From: Prochlorococcus sp. AG-363-B04 | GTDB lineage: Bacteria; Cyanobacteriota; Cyanobacteriia; PCC-6307; Cyanobiaceae | Direction: 5' to 3' | DNA: 64,000 bases | Assembly: GCA_003278465.1 (NCBI GenBank) | Contig: QCFC01000004.1 | Location: 1 to 64,000 of the forward strand | Shown here: piece after piece, positions 20,548 through 31,633 of the stretch | Layout of the letters: each line of letters begins with the position of its first letter | How positions within the stretch are numbered: the first letter of the stretch is position 1 | Notes under the pieces: generated by a model | Database searches by the model: none | Told to the model about the DNA's origin: nothing | What the model saw: only the letters and a program-made list of their open reading frames with translations | Position numbers and translations under genes: made by a program

Positions 20548-20784
20548 TTAATTTTGGTACCAACTTACCTAATTTAGTGCACGACATGGACTTTAGGGAA
20601 GTCTTAGGGGGATTTAGGTATAATCTGTATTTTATAAACTTCCTTGTTTAGGTTTGGCGTTTGTATCAGTTTAACGTCATGAGTACATAATAGTTAGGAA
20701 TAAATATCATTCAATTATAGAATTAAATAAATATATTAATTAACTAGAAGCTATCCTTTAAAGGCTTACTAAAGCGATATCCTC

Positions 20785-21006
20785 TTACATTGTTTTTCCT
20801 GTGAAGAAGGTGTGAACAGCTGGTATTGACCGATCTAATAAAACAGCAATCACCACAAGAAGATTTAAGCCAACAACCATGGCACCAGTAAAGAGAGTTT
20901 GCTTGCTACTAGTGTAATCCCATTTCTGTGGCGCTTCTTGGCCAGAATCAGATGTTTTTTGATTATTTGGGTTTTGATCTGCCATTGAAAAGCTTGATTC
21001 ATCCAT
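20785..21006 (-). CDS. single-TM hypothetical protein
   Basis: 73-aa ORF; likely start MADQNPNNQ; TM TGAMVVGLNLLVVIAVLL. Confidence 0.65.
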   Translation of the reverse strand: MDESSFSMADQNPNNQKTSDSGQEAPQKWDYTSSKQTLFTGAMVVGLNLLVVIAVLLDRSIPAVHTFFTGKTM

Positions 21007-21379
21007 CTCATAGCATTATGCAGCACTTTGAGCTTTATGTTTTTACATAAAGCTTGATCTAAGTTTTTATCCACTGACAAAAGATCAATGCTCAAGAACA
21101 TTGTGGCTTTCTATCGAAAAGCAATGAGAGAGAGTCATATCAACGATTAATTAAAATACTCATGAACTAAATAACCTGCTGTATTTTCTAGTAGACAACT
21201 ATAGACGTGTTTTCTAACGCAGATGTAATGCCGTGGATTATGACTGAAATTCAAACTAGGTATTTTCACATCTCATTTACAGAATGTAAAAGTCTTGTGA
21301 CAGCAATTACGAAAGATCACCACTCTTGTGAGCTGATCCGAGTAGTGTCATAGCGACTTGCTGGCTTGCACTTTTAAAG

Positions 21380-22438
21380 ATGTCAATGCAGACCTATGGA
21401 AATCCAGACGTCACCTATGGGTGGTGGGCTGGTAATTCTGTGGTTACCAACCAGTCAGGACGATTTATTTCCTCGCATGCTGCGCATACAGGATTGATCG
21501 CTTGGGCTGCTGGTGCTAACACCCTTTTTGAATTGTCTAAGTTTGATCCCTCAGTGCCTATGGGCAATCAGGGGTTAGTAACACTCCCTCACTTGGCTGG
21601 TATAGGAATTGGTTTCGATGAAGCTGGTGCTTGGACAGGAGCCGGGGTAGTAACAATAGGTTTACTTCACCTCATTGTTTCAATGGTCTATGGAGCTGGA
21701 GGACTCTTGCATGCGATTTATTTCCCTGAAGACATGCAAGACAGCGAAGTACTTCAAGCTAAGAAATTTAAACTTGAATGGGATAACCCAGATAACCAGA
21801 CCTTCATCCTTGGTCACCACTTGGTTTTATTTGGCATAGCAAACATATGGTTTGTTGAATGGGCAAGGATTCACGGCATTTACGACCCTGCATTAGATGC
21901 TGTAAGACAAGTTCAGTACAACCTAGATGTCTCAGCAATTTGGAATCATCAGTTTGATTTTTTAACCATTGATAGCCTTGAGGATGTTATGGGAGGACAT
22001 GCCTTCCTAGCTTTCTGGCAAATTATTGGTGGTGCTTTCCATATAGCAACCAAGCAAATTGGTGAGTACACGGAGTTCAAGGGATCAGGACTTCTTTCTG
22101 CTGAAGCAATTCTCTCTTGGTCATTAGCCGGAATTGGCTGGATGGCAATAGTTGCAGCCTTCTGGTGTGCCCAAAACACAACTGTTTATCCAGTTGAGTT
22201 TTATGGAGAACCATTGGCCTTTAAATTTGTGGTGTCTCCTTATTGGATTGATACAGCTGATTTGCCAGGTGGTTTGCATACCTCAAGAGCGTGGCTAACA
22301 AATGTCCATTACTACCTTGGCTTCTTCTATATTCAAGGACATTTGTTCCATGCCTTAAGAGCTATGGGATTTGACTTCAAGAGAATCAGAAGTGCTCTAA
22401 ATAACATGGATAGCGCTTCTGTGACTTTGAATGGTTGA
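21380..22438 (+). CDS. pcb: Pcb chlorophyll a/b-binding light-harvesting protein (IsiA/CP43-like)
   Basis: 352 aa; TYGWWAGNSVVTNQSGRFISSHAAHTGLIAWAAGANTLFELSKFDPSVPMGNQGLVTLPHLAGIGIGF; six-TM CP43-like. Confidence 0.97.
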   Translation: MSMQTYGNPDVTYGWWAGNSVVTNQSGRFISSHAAHTGLIAWAAGANTLFELSKFDPSVPMGNQGLVTLPHLAGIGIGFDEAGAWTGAGVVTIGLLHLIVSMVYGAGGLLHAIYFPEDMQDSEVLQAKKFKLEWDNPDNQTFILGHHLVLFGIANIWFVEWARIHGIYDPALDAVRQVQYNLDVSAIWNHQFDFLTIDSLEDVMGGHAFLAFWQIIGGAFHIATKQIGEYTEFKGSGLLSAEAILSWSLAGIGWMAIVAAFWCAQNTTVYPVEFYGEPLAFKFVVSPYWIDTADLPGGLHTSRAWLTNVHYYLGFFYIQGHLFHALRAMGFDFKRIRSALNNMDSASVTLNG

Positions 22439-22486
22439 ATCTAATTATTAGATAGATAAAGATTAATTTAACAGAGATTATTACCC

Positions 22487-22541
22487 AATACTCAAACTAT
22501 AAAACCTTGCTATCACAGCAAGGTTTTATAGTTTGAGTATT
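22487..22541 (+). terminator. terminator hairpin downstream of pcb
   Basis: AATACTCAAACTATAAAACCTTGC-TATCACA-GCAAGGTTTTATAGTTTGAGTATT, 24-bp perfect stem. Confidence 0.75.
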
Positions 22542-22750
22542 CTCTTATTTATAAATAAAAAATTGAATAATTAAAAGTATTATAGATTTTTTACTTTTTT
22601 AATTTTCGATTTATTTAAAACTATCAGTTCCTGATTATATAAATATATGATCAATGCTTTATATAGCGTCTCCATAGTAGAGTGCACTATATATAGTAGT
22701 TGCATCCATATGGTCTTTACCGCTTTTATGGGATGCGTGGAAGGATGTAA

Positions 22751-22894
22751 ATGAACTACAAGCTTTGGCAGTCTTCAGAGTCATTATTAGTACAGACTGC
22801 AGAACCTGAGGAATTAATTGGAAATGACATTCACATGAAATTAGGGCTAGCAGAATATTTTCTTCATGCTATTGCTTTACTTCTTCTGGTATAA
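22751..22894 (+). CDS. 47-aa microprotein
   Basis: MNYKLWQSSESLLVQTAEPEELIGNDIHMKLGLAEYFLHAIALLLLV*. Confidence 0.5.
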   Translation: MNYKLWQSSESLLVQTAEPEELIGNDIHMKLGLAEYFLHAIALLLLV

Positions 22895-23070
22895 GTCCTC
22901 ATTTATTTGATTTAATCCTTATGCTTGTTTGTTTTGTCGAGAGCTAGATAATTTCAAGTAGGTTAACCTTGAAAAAGTTTCATCTGTAATTACTGCACAA
23001 AGCATTTTTTTTAATAAAATGATTATGCATCATTACTTTTTTATTTAGTTAAGCTCTTTGATTTGTAATA

Positions 23071-24471
23071 ATGAGTTTCCTATTTAATTCACTAATTGAA
23101 GATTTGAGCCATCCGTCTACTTTAATTACTCTGTTTTTATCATTTGGCGGGTTAGGTTTTTTGATTCTCCTTTTAATATTAAGTAGACGTTTTGATTTTG
23201 CACTAAGACTAGAGAAATTTGGTATTCCAAGCGCCCTTTTAGTTGGATTAATTGTACTTTTGCTTGGACCATACGGATTGATTCCATTATTGCCAGCAGA
23301 AGTTACAGATTTATGGGTTCAATTACCAGCACCATTAGTAACATTGGTATTTGCAACATTAATGCTTGGGAGACCGCTTCCAAATGCCAAGGGACTTTGG
23401 CAACCAGTTGCGGCACAGACTTTGTTAGGACTACTTTTAGGCTTTGGTCAGTATTTGGTCGGTGGGCTTGTTGTTATTTTTTTTCTGATTCCTCGTTTTG
23501 AGGTTACTCCTTTAATGGGTTGCTTAATAGAAGTTGGGTTTGAAGGTGGTCATGGTGCTGCATCTGTTATGGGAGAAAGTTTTCGATCCTTAGGATTTGA
23601 TGGTGGTAAAGATCTGGGATATGCAATGGCTACCGTTGGCCTCCTTGCATCAACTCTTTTAGGTAGTTGCTTGCTGATAATTGGACGTCTCTTTGGATGG
23701 GTTACTACTTCAAAGAGTAATGCAACTAATTCAATGAGTTCGCGAGACAAAACACTAACCTTAATTGACCAAGTTAGATCACTATTAGTTAACTTTTTAG
23801 TAGTCGGATGTGCTATTTGCATAGCTATATTAGGGCTTTATATTTTACATCTGTTTTCACCATATGTTGGGGATGTCAGTCGTCAGGTTATAAATGCATT
23901 CCCAGTTTTTCCTCTGGCTTTAGCAGGATCATTTGTAATGAGATTTCTCTTAGAGAAATTTGACAAAACGGCATTGATAGATAATTTGTTGCAGAGAGAG
24001 GTAGGCATTTTGGCTACTGATCTTCTAATAACTACATCTATAGCTAGTCTTAACCTACCGTTATTGTTAAATGAATGGTTTTCATTGTTTGTTTTATCTT
24101 CAGTAGGGTTACTTTGGAATTTAATTGGAATGTTAATTATTGGTAGATATACCTTGCCCAACGAATGGTTTGAACGTTCTTTAACAGAATTTGGAAATGC
24201 TACTGGTGTTGCAGCAAGTGGTCTTCTTCTCTTGAGATTAGCTGATCCATTGAATTTAACTAGAACATTGCCAATCTTCTCTATTAAGCAACTATTTCTT
24301 CAGCCTTTGCTGTCTGGAGGATTAATTACTGTAATAGCTCCAATTCTTGTAACAAGGTTTGGCATCGTAACTTGGACTGAGATCAGTGGTTTCCTAACTT
24401 TTGTCTTTATCGTATTAGCCTTGAGTTTGCAAATTTTTTCAAATAAGGAGTTGAACCTAACTACTGATTAA
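23071..24471 (+). CDS. sodium/glutamate symporter-like membrane transporter (GltS/ESS family)
   Basis: 466 aa, >10 hydrophobic segments; GFEGGHGAASVMGESF and FGNATGVAASGLLLLRLADP repeats typical of GltS. Confidence 0.8.
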   Translation: MSFLFNSLIEDLSHPSTLITLFLSFGGLGFLILLLILSRRFDFALRLEKFGIPSALLVGLIVLLLGPYGLIPLLPAEVTDLWVQLPAPLVTLVFATLMLGRPLPNAKGLWQPVAAQTLLGLLLGFGQYLVGGLVVIFFLIPRFEVTPLMGCLIEVGFEGGHGAASVMGESFRSLGFDGGKDLGYAMATVGLLASTLLGSCLLIIGRLFGWVTTSKSNATNSMSSRDKTLTLIDQVRSLLVNFLVVGCAICIAILGLYILHLFSPYVGDVSRQVINAFPVFPLALAGSFVMRFLLEKFDKTALIDNLLQREVGILATDLLITTSIASLNLPLLLNEWFSLFVLSSVGLLWNLIGMLIIGRYTLPNEWFERSLTEFGNATGVAASGLLLLRLADPLNLTRTLPIFSIKQLFLQPLLSGGLITVIAPILVTRFGIVTWTEISGFLTFVFIVLALSLQIFSNKELNLTTD

Positions 24472-24528
24472 TGCTTACTTTACTTTTTTGATTTAGGTGC
24501 TTTTAATGGAGTAATTTCATATCATCTA

Positions 24529-24789
24529 ATGACTCCTAAGCAAGAAAGAGAAGTACCATATCAGGAGGTTAAGGAAAAATGGTTTAAGAGTCATTTACTT
24601 GATAGAGAAATAGAGCTACGAGAACTTTACCTTTTACCTCAGGAAGATCTTGATCTGATCATGGCAGAAACTGCAGAGCTAAGAAGCGATCCTTCTAATA
24701 GAGAGAGAAATATGGGTAAGTTTTGTACAGCCGGCTATTTTCTACAATTAGCTAAAATTATTGATGGAAGAAGAGACAATAATGAATAG
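24529..24789 (+). CDS. hypothetical protein
   Basis: 86-aa charged ORF. Confidence 0.6.
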   Translation: MTPKQEREVPYQEVKEKWFKSHLLDREIELRELYLLPQEDLDLIMAETAELRSDPSNRERNMGKFCTAGYFLQLAKIIDGRRDNNE

Positions 24790-24854
24790 TTCACAAGCTA
24801 TTAACACTTATTTACCTAAATATCATCCTAGATGGGACTTCACAAATGAAGATA

Positions 24855-25739
24855 TTATTTAAACCAACGCTTTAAAACAGAGATGTCACTATCACTCTGC
24901 CCTTGTTGTATTAATTCCTCTTCTATATCTTTTACCATTTCTGAAACTGGAAGCCGAATTCCTTTAGTGCCAGCTAGCTCTATGGCGATCTCAAGATCTT
25001 TCTTGTGTAAGGAAAGTTTGAACCCTAAGGGATAAGAATCATTTATCATGTTTGCTGATCTATTACTTAAAGCCCACGATGATGCAGCTCCATTACTAAG
25101 TGATTTGACAACTCTATCCATAGGTAGTTTTAACTTTTGTCCTAGTGTTATTGCTTCAGCTAAAGCTGTATAACATCCTGCTATCATTATCTGATTTAGT
25201 GCTTTAACTTCCTGACCACATCCTGTAGAACCAAAATGATGAATTTCATTTGTGAATACCCTCAAAACAGGCAATACCTTATTTATTGACTCTGAGTCTC
25301 CACCTACTAATGCCGTTAATGATCCATTTTTTGCTCCTTCTGTACCACCAGTTATAGGAGAATCAATGTAATCTATTCTCTTTTTTCTAAGAGATTTAGC
25401 TATTTGCCTTGCCGCTATTGGTGATATTGTTGATAGATCAAGGACGATGCTATTTTCCTTTAAATTTTGAAGAGCACCTACATTATCAAATAGAACTGAA
25501 TTAACTGCTGCCTCATCAGGGACACAAATAATTAAAATATCAACACTCTCTGCAACTTCAAAAGGAGAACTACAAAATTTTGAATTGCCTAGGAGAATCC
25601 TTTTCTCTTCAATATTGTTTCGACATGTATATCTAATTTGATATCCGGATTGAATTAAATTTAGAGCTATTGGCAGACCAATAGCTCCTAAACCAATAAA
25701 ACCTAGTTTTAAATTGCTTGAAGTGTTTAGATTATTCAT
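24855..25739 (-). CDS. NAD(P)-dependent 3-hydroxyisobutyrate dehydrogenase-family protein
   Basis: LGFIGLGAIGLPIALNLIQSGY; DSPITGGTEGAKNGSLTALVGG; KALNQIMIAG. Confidence 0.9.
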   Translation of the reverse strand: MNNLNTSSNLKLGFIGLGAIGLPIALNLIQSGYQIRYTCRNNIEEKRILLGNSKFCSSPFEVAESVDILIICVPDEAAVNSVLFDNVGALQNLKENSIVLDLSTISPIAARQIAKSLRKKRIDYIDSPITGGTEGAKNGSLTALVGGDSESINKVLPVLRVFTNEIHHFGSTGCGQEVKALNQIMIAGCYTALAEAITLGQKLKLPMDRVVKSLSNGAASSWALSNRSANMINDSYPLGFKLSLHKKDLEIAIELAGTKGIRLPVSEMVKDIEEELIQQGQSDSDISVLKRWFK

Positions 25740-25751
25740 AATATCAAATTA

Positions 25752-26432
25752 TTATTGCTTAATATTACATGGGAAATATATAGGCTTTTGGTTTGGATCC
25801 CAATTAATTACTTTGTGCATTAACTCTTTGTAATGGTTATGAGACAAGTAATAGTTCAACCAAATCTTTAAATCCTTAAGTAGATAGTCATTATTAAAAT
25901 CCTCTTTATCAATAAGACTATATTGGCGTACAAAAGGCCATATAGCGCAATCCGCGAGGCTCTGTGATCTTCCAGCCAACCATCCGATGTCATCCTTATT
26001 ATTGGTCATTATTAGATTATTCCATCTGATTAATATTGCTCTAGCATTAGACTTATATTGCATACGTATATTTTTATTAGAGGGGCTACAATATTTATAT
26101 TTATCGAGAAAATATTTAAACTTATTATCATTTTCATCAATTAGTGAACTGATGTTACTATCTAAAAATTGAATTTTATTTCCTTCTAGATTATTACAAT
26201 TTGAATATTTATAAGCCCATTTCATTATATCAATGCTTTCATCGATTATTTTACCATCTGCTGTTATCAGAACAGGAACAGTACCCTTTTTTGAGACTGA
26301 ATAAAGTTCTTTTGGTTTGCTTTTTAGGTCAATTTCTCTTAGGATAACATTGATATTAGCTGCCAATAACATCCATCTCGCCCTCATTGCATATGGACAT
26401 CGTCTAAAGCTATAAAGAATATGATGGTCCAT
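25752..26432 (-). CDS. glutathione S-transferase family protein
   Basis: LYSFRRCPYAMRARWMLLAANINV...GTVPVLITADGKIIDESIDIM. Confidence 0.85.
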   Translation of the reverse strand: MDHHILYSFRRCPYAMRARWMLLAANINVILREIDLKSKPKELYSVSKKGTVPVLITADGKIIDESIDIMKWAYKYSNCNNLEGNKIQFLDSNISSLIDENDNKFKYFLDKYKYCSPSNKNIRMQYKSNARAILIRWNNLIMTNNKDDIGWLAGRSQSLADCAIWPFVRQYSLIDKEDFNNDYLLKDLKIWLNYYLSHNHYKELMHKVINWDPNQKPIYFPCNIKQ

Positions 26433-26561
26433 TAACTTAGAAATATTAACCTGTTCAAATATAACTTTATAAATGATATCTTCACTTAAATTGAAGGAAT
26501 ATTTTAATGTTTATTTTCTTGTGATTTCTTACTTTGGCTTAACCTCTATGGTCATGCTATC

Positions 26562-27065
26562 TTATTGTAAAAAATAGTAAAATGGAATGATTCTATTAAT
26601 TATTATCTGTAATATATTAATTAACCATAAAATTAATTGAAATTTAAGAAAAGATTTTATACTAGTTTTGTATATTCCAATCTCCAATAATTTATTTAAT
26701 TGGTAAACTCTAGAAATACTATAAATAAATCCAATAAGTACTGCTGTACCTTTACCTATTAGAATAACCACAAATATTTCCATTATTATTTGACTAGCCA
26801 AAAGGATCAAATACTGATCAAGGATTCTTTTGATTGAAATATTATTTGAATTATTAAACAAGCGAATTATTACTGGTAATAAGACTGTAAGAATGGCAAA
26901 AATTATGAAATAGTATCCAGGTAGTGGTTTCTCATCGATAATAGTTTGAAATGCTTGGTCTATTATTTGTAGATAATCTAAACAATTAAGTAGAAAGAGT
27001 AGACCTATATTTATTATGTTGAAGTATAGAATATTTAGAGTGTTTGTTTCTTTTATTATGTTCAT
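26562..27065 (-). CDS. hypothetical multi-TM membrane protein
   Basis: 167-aa ORF with ~4 hydrophobic segments. Confidence 0.65.
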   Translation of the reverse strand: MNIIKETNTLNILYFNIINIGLLFLLNCLDYLQIIDQAFQTIIDEKPLPGYYFIIFAILTVLLPVIIRLFNNSNNISIKRILDQYLILLASQIIMEIFVVILIGKGTAVLIGFIYSISRVYQLNKLLEIGIYKTSIKSFLKFQLILWLINILQIIINRIIPFYYFLQ

Positions 27066-27086
27066 TGTGTATAAGTAAATGATTTT

Positions 27087-27863
27087 TTAGGTAAGAATAT
27101 ATTTTTTGCCAAGTATTGGGTTTATATAATTTGTTGACTTAGAAATATTTGATGGTCTTTTATTCATATCTCCTACGACTTTCATTAGTTTACTAAACAA
27201 ACCTGAATAAATAATATCTCCTCCAGTTGTAGATGCAAGAATATTTTTAGGAGAATGACGTTTTTCGAGTTCAGAAATAATACTACTTCCGCGTATGATA
27301 TTACCAATTAATGGTATTTTAATGTCAATCACCGGTGATATAATTGTATCTATATCAATGCTACCTAAATTTTCATCTGTATATCCATGTGGTTCAATAT
27401 ATATGGAATAACCATTGTATTTAATTAGATATCCGTTTTCAGGGAGGGGTACAGGAGCACCTTTAAATGAACGAATACAAACTTCTTTATATTTTCTCAA
27501 TTCGCCATGTGGAATAATATTAATGTTTTTAAATTTCAATTCTTCAAGAACTCTAGAAGCTGACTTTGATGCAAAAATCTCAATTTCTTTAGAGAACTCC
27601 TGAAGAGTTTCCTTATGAGAATGGTCTGGTAGTCCTTGTGTAAGAAGTATTAAATCAAGATTGTCTGGGATTAGAGGTTGATTTTTATGTGTACCTTTAA
27701 GGATAAAAGTAAATGGTCTAAATTCTAAATTTCCTTTAAACCATGGATCTATAAGCATTCTTATTGAATCAAATTCAAGCAACCAACTATTCGCTCCAAA
27801 ATATGTAGCAGCTATAGTCATTGTCAATGAAATTTTATAACTAATATAGCGCTTCTGAGACAA
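27087..27863 (-). CDS. MBL-fold (metallo-beta-lactamase-like) protein
   Basis: YFGANSWLLEF...LIDPWF...DLILLTQGLPDHSHKETL; degenerate HxHxDH motif. Confidence 0.75.
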   Translation of the reverse strand: MSQKRYISYKISLTMTIAATYFGANSWLLEFDSIRMLIDPWFKGNLEFRPFTFILKGTHKNQPLIPDNLDLILLTQGLPDHSHKETLQEFSKEIEIFASKSASRVLEELKFKNINIIPHGELRKYKEVCIRSFKGAPVPLPENGYLIKYNGYSIYIEPHGYTDENLGSIDIDTIISPVIDIKIPLIGNIIRGSSIISELEKRHSPKNILASTTGGDIIYSGLFSKLMKVVGDMNKRPSNISKSTNYINPILGKKYILT

Positions 27864-28036
27864 AATCGCTGGTTTATCGCTGAATTAATAGAAACGCCTA
27901 CCTGATGTCATCTTTAGCATGGACTTTCATACCTTATATCTATTTATCACAATGTTACCTTACTCTTGCATGTTCTTAAATAAGTGCATAAATAGGTTAT
28001 CAATAATGAATTTCTCATTTACGAAGTCTGAAAACT

Positions 28037-28312
28037 ATGAACCTCGTTAACTATCTCCAGTTTCTTGAGCCTGTTCAGGAACATGTTATTAAGGTATATT
28101 CAGTGACATCCGAAATAATCACAGTTATTTTGGCCCTGTGGTTTATTAATTTTATTTTTAGCTTAATACAAAAAACCTTTTCTACTGGCAAGGCTTTTGG
28201 CAACTTTTATCGTAATTTCTTACATAGATATTTTGTTTCTCTTGGCAGGTTTTTATTCAAGGTAGGTAGAAAGCAACCTAACTCCGTGGATCCTTTATCA
28301 ATAATTAGATAG
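28037..28312 (+). CDS. hypothetical membrane protein
   Basis: 91-aa ORF with one TM and basic C-terminus. Confidence 0.6.
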   Translation: MNLVNYLQFLEPVQEHVIKVYSVTSEIITVILALWFINFIFSLIQKTFSTGKAFGNFYRNFLHRYFVSLGRFLFKVGRKQPNSVDPLSIIR

Positions 28313-28545
28313 TGCAGTAATACTCTAATTTTAATATTCATCAGATGTTTCTGTAGCCATTTATACAATTCAAATCACCTGCCCATAGGAGTTATTACTT
28401 ATTGTATAAGCCCTTGCTTTTCCCTCAAGTACCATTATTAGTTTGCTTGGTCCTCATTTGAGCAAATGCTAACCATGTTCTCATTTGACTATGGCATTAA
28501 AATCTATTTACTGATAGAAATAATTGAACGTTTATTTATTTGTAA

Positions 28546-28713
28546 ATGCCTAGAAGAGCATATACGGTCCATTATCATGATCATCAACACATAGAACATG
28601 AAGTTTGTGCATTTGCTGATGACTCATATGATGCACGGCTTGTTGCAATTGAAATGGATAAATACTTAAAGGATCATCCTCATGCCATCGATAAAATAAG
28701 TCTTAAACAATAA
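28546..28713 (+). CDS. 55-aa His-rich N-terminus microprotein
   Basis: MPRRAYTVHYHDHQHIEHEVCAFADDSYDARLVAIEMDKYLKDHPHAIDKISLKQ*. Confidence 0.65.
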   Translation: MPRRAYTVHYHDHQHIEHEVCAFADDSYDARLVAIEMDKYLKDHPHAIDKISLKQ

Positions 28714-29028
28714 TAATAACTTGTTGAAAATTTATATCCAGATTATGAGACTAGTTATTTTACCTGTCGAATAGTTGATGTTGCTTAATCCACATTTTTT
28801 CGCTCTCATCCTGTTGTACCCGTATCGCATAGCAATGTTGACAATTGCAGTTATTTTTCGAACTAACTGTCCTATTAGTATTGAGAATGGTATGTCTAAT
28901 CATGCTCTGATTTTTTCGATACCTCTTTTTATTAAAACAAATTAATCAATAAATGGCAAACATACTTGTATTTTCAGTTGTATTTATTGCAGCCAAAATG
29001 AGACTAAAAATAAATTAAATCTTTATTT

Positions 29029-29736
29029 CTATTCCTTTAAACAGCTCATGGATAGTTCAAATGGAATGCAGCTATTAGGTAATTGAAGTAATTCTGAACA
29101 AAGACGAGCTATGTCACTGGGTTGTGTCATCTCTGATTTTTTAACAGCGCTCACATTTTTTGCCATATCAGTGTTAACCCATCCAGGGCAGATTGCTGTA
29201 ATACGTAGCCCATATTGCCAACTCTCATTTTTAATGGTTTGACAAAGGCCCATTAGTGCAAACTTACTCGTGCAATAGCCAGCAAGTTTTCCCTTAGACC
29301 TTTTTCCACTCATAGAAACTAATACAATTATTCTTGAGGCTTCATTACTTATTAACTCGTCCCAGCATGCCCTTACGGCATACCATGGCCCCATAACATT
29401 TACTCTCCATAATTCATCTATTTCCTGTTTCTGCTCATCTTCAAATATAAGTGGTGTATTATAAAAAATTCCACTTGAGTAAATAATAGAATCAAAATTT
29501 CCATAATAATTTAGTGTCGAATCCACCCATTCCTTCGCTGAAAATGAGTCTTTAGCATCATACTTATGCAACATTATTTTATCTTTACCTGTTACCTCTG
29601 GGTCAAGTAACGTACCTTTTAAGGACTCTATATTCCGGACTCCTAGGCTTAGTTTATGTCCATCTGCCAGAGCTTGTTCTGCAATAGCCCTCCCTATACC
29701 TCGACTAGCCCCACTAATTAAGATTGTTCTTTGCAT
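29029..29736 (-). CDS. short-chain dehydrogenase/reductase (SDR) family protein
   Basis: ILISGASRGIGRAIAEQAL; YCTSKFALMG. Confidence 0.9.
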   Translation of the reverse strand: MQRTILISGASRGIGRAIAEQALADGHKLSLGVRNIESLKGTLLDPEVTGKDKIMLHKYDAKDSFSAKEWVDSTLNYYGNFDSIIYSSGIFYNTPLIFEDEQKQEIDELWRVNVMGPWYAVRACWDELISNEASRIIVLVSMSGKRSKGKLAGYCTSKFALMGLCQTIKNESWQYGLRITAICPGWVNTDMAKNVSAVKKSEMTQPSDIARLCSELLQLPNSCIPFELSMSCLKE

Positions 29737-29841
29737 ATATATAGTGGCAGTTATTAGTATTATATGATATTTTTTATATAAGTCTAATTTAATATTTTAT
29801 GTTATCTATTGACAAGTTGTTATTGAACAATAAAATCATAC

Positions 29842-31122
29842 TCACCTTAACGGTTTGAGAAAATCCCATAATAGTTTTAATTCTCTCCCTTGCATACCCA
29901 TCAGACCTATCCTTACACTCCATGGTGCCTTCTTAAACATGTCCCACATTGCTTTTACAAGTTCTTCTAAACTTAATGTATTTGTAAGGAATCCATACCA
30001 CTGATCAGTAGGTAGGTCAAAAAAGCCCTGAAAGAAGGCCCTTAATTGAGGATCTTTGAATCTCATCAGTTTTTCAAGGCCAAATTGATATAAAGCCTGT
30101 TTTCTTCGAAGTTCCTTTGGCCACAGAACTTTCCATCCTGACTTCGCTATTATCGCTGGTGATGCATTCTTATCTTTAATTTTTTCTGCAACTGCTTTTG
30201 CAAGTATAGGTGCTCTGCGTAACAAGCTCCCAACCATATATCCTGATGCAGGATGCACCATAGCAGCTGAACCACCAAATCCTAAAATAGGTTGGTTCAA
30301 ATCCGGAAGTGATAAATTCATAGGGAGATATAAGCCATTTTCCTCATGTATGAGTTCAGTAATCTCAATCTTTTTATTTCTTAATCTAAGATCTAGTCTT
30401 TTTTGTAATGTTTCTAATTTAAGAGGCGGTGCTAGACCAAGTGAAGTTTCCTCTAAGAAATATTTTCCTCCTCCCATATCCATGGCATATAGAAATGTTG
30501 GAGGTTCATCTTTTTCTTCTTCGCTCAGATGATCACATCTATAATCCATTAAAATAAATTCTCCTGTTTTTACAGGTGGGCTGTTAAACCGTCCGACAAT
30601 TCCATAGCATGTTTGCACTGCTATAGGTCCCATGTCTCTATTTTTTAGAAATACCGGTTTATATCCAGTTGCATCAATGACAATCCTAGCTTGGAACTTA
30701 TCACCTTCTATGGTGGTAACAGTACTAATCCTTTGGCTTGTTGAGAGTTTGTCGGCTGTTCCAAGATGCCATATAACAGATGCATTAGAACATTGATTTA
30801 ACCAATAGCTCTGAAGCCTGATTTTATCAAATAATCCATAGTCACAATGATGCTCGGTTGGGGCATTTGCTTTGTCATTTGCATCAGCAGAACCTTGACC
30901 AAAATAACTAACAGTATTTTTCCACCGATGCTCAAGTAAGTGATCTAGTCCAAGTTGATCTACCTCATCTCCCCATATCCCATATGTATATGGCCAGGGA
31001 ATATGGGGATCATGATTCGCTAATGCCTCAACCTTGAGTCCTTCTTGTGCAAGGGCCGCTGCTATTGCTAGGGCACCTGGACCTGCGCCTAGAACTAAGG
31101 CATCTGTTGATACCTTGCTCAT
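29842..31122 (-). CDS. crtL: lycopene cyclase (CrtL type, beta more likely than epsilon)
   Basis: DALVLGAGPGALAIAAALAQEGLKV...WPYTYGIWGDEVDQLGLDHLLEHRW...GGSAAMVHPASGYMVGSLLRRAP. Confidence 0.9.
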   Translation of the reverse strand: MSKVSTDALVLGAGPGALAIAAALAQEGLKVEALANHDPHIPWPYTYGIWGDEVDQLGLDHLLEHRWKNTVSYFGQGSADANDKANAPTEHHCDYGLFDKIRLQSYWLNQCSNASVIWHLGTADKLSTSQRISTVTTIEGDKFQARIVIDATGYKPVFLKNRDMGPIAVQTCYGIVGRFNSPPVKTGEFILMDYRCDHLSEEEKDEPPTFLYAMDMGGGKYFLEETSLGLAPPLKLETLQKRLDLRLRNKKIEITELIHEENGLYLPMNLSLPDLNQPILGFGGSAAMVHPASGYMVGSLLRRAPILAKAVAEKIKDKNASPAIIAKSGWKVLWPKELRRKQALYQFGLEKLMRFKDPQLRAFFQGFFDLPTDQWYGFLTNTLSLEELVKAMWDMFKKAPWSVRIGLMGMQGRELKLLWDFLKPLR

Positions 31123-31633
31123 TGACCAATCTTTCTATAAAGGTTGCTTTCGTCCAAACCGTTGCTCGGTTTGAGCCTCAAAGCGAGAAGGCTTTGATAG
31201 GGGTCTCGGTAGTCAATCACTATTTCACTGGCTAGTCACAGAATGTGAGGTTACAACGTCTTGAGGCATTAATTAAGTAGCGTTTTCATGTTTAACAAAT
31301 CCATTTAGCCTTTTTGTCATTCGTAATCTGAATGTTCTATACACATTATCTCAAGTACCTTCAACTAATTAATGTGCAAATCATTAAATTCATAAACGTT
31401 TCAAGTATTTGTGCCTAGATAATAAGAAAATTTCACTATTTTGTATTGGAGCAGTAGTACTGAAGTATTTTTTGTTATTCTATTATAGTTCTTGCTTTTT
31501 AAACTATTTAATACAAGTCAATTCATTATGTAGTTCTATTATTTTATTAAACAATAAATAGAATGAAGTTATCAAGTCATGTAGTTATGATAATGTATGA
31601 CATTATATTCTATCTACCTAGAACTGAATTTTA

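Noticed and set aside
21949-22179. 76-aa minus-strand ORF
   Set aside because: Entirely antisense to pcb.
30290-30310. GGTTCAAATCC tRNA T-arm-like string
   Set aside because: Lies inside the lycopene cyclase coding sequence and has no surrounding cloverleaf.
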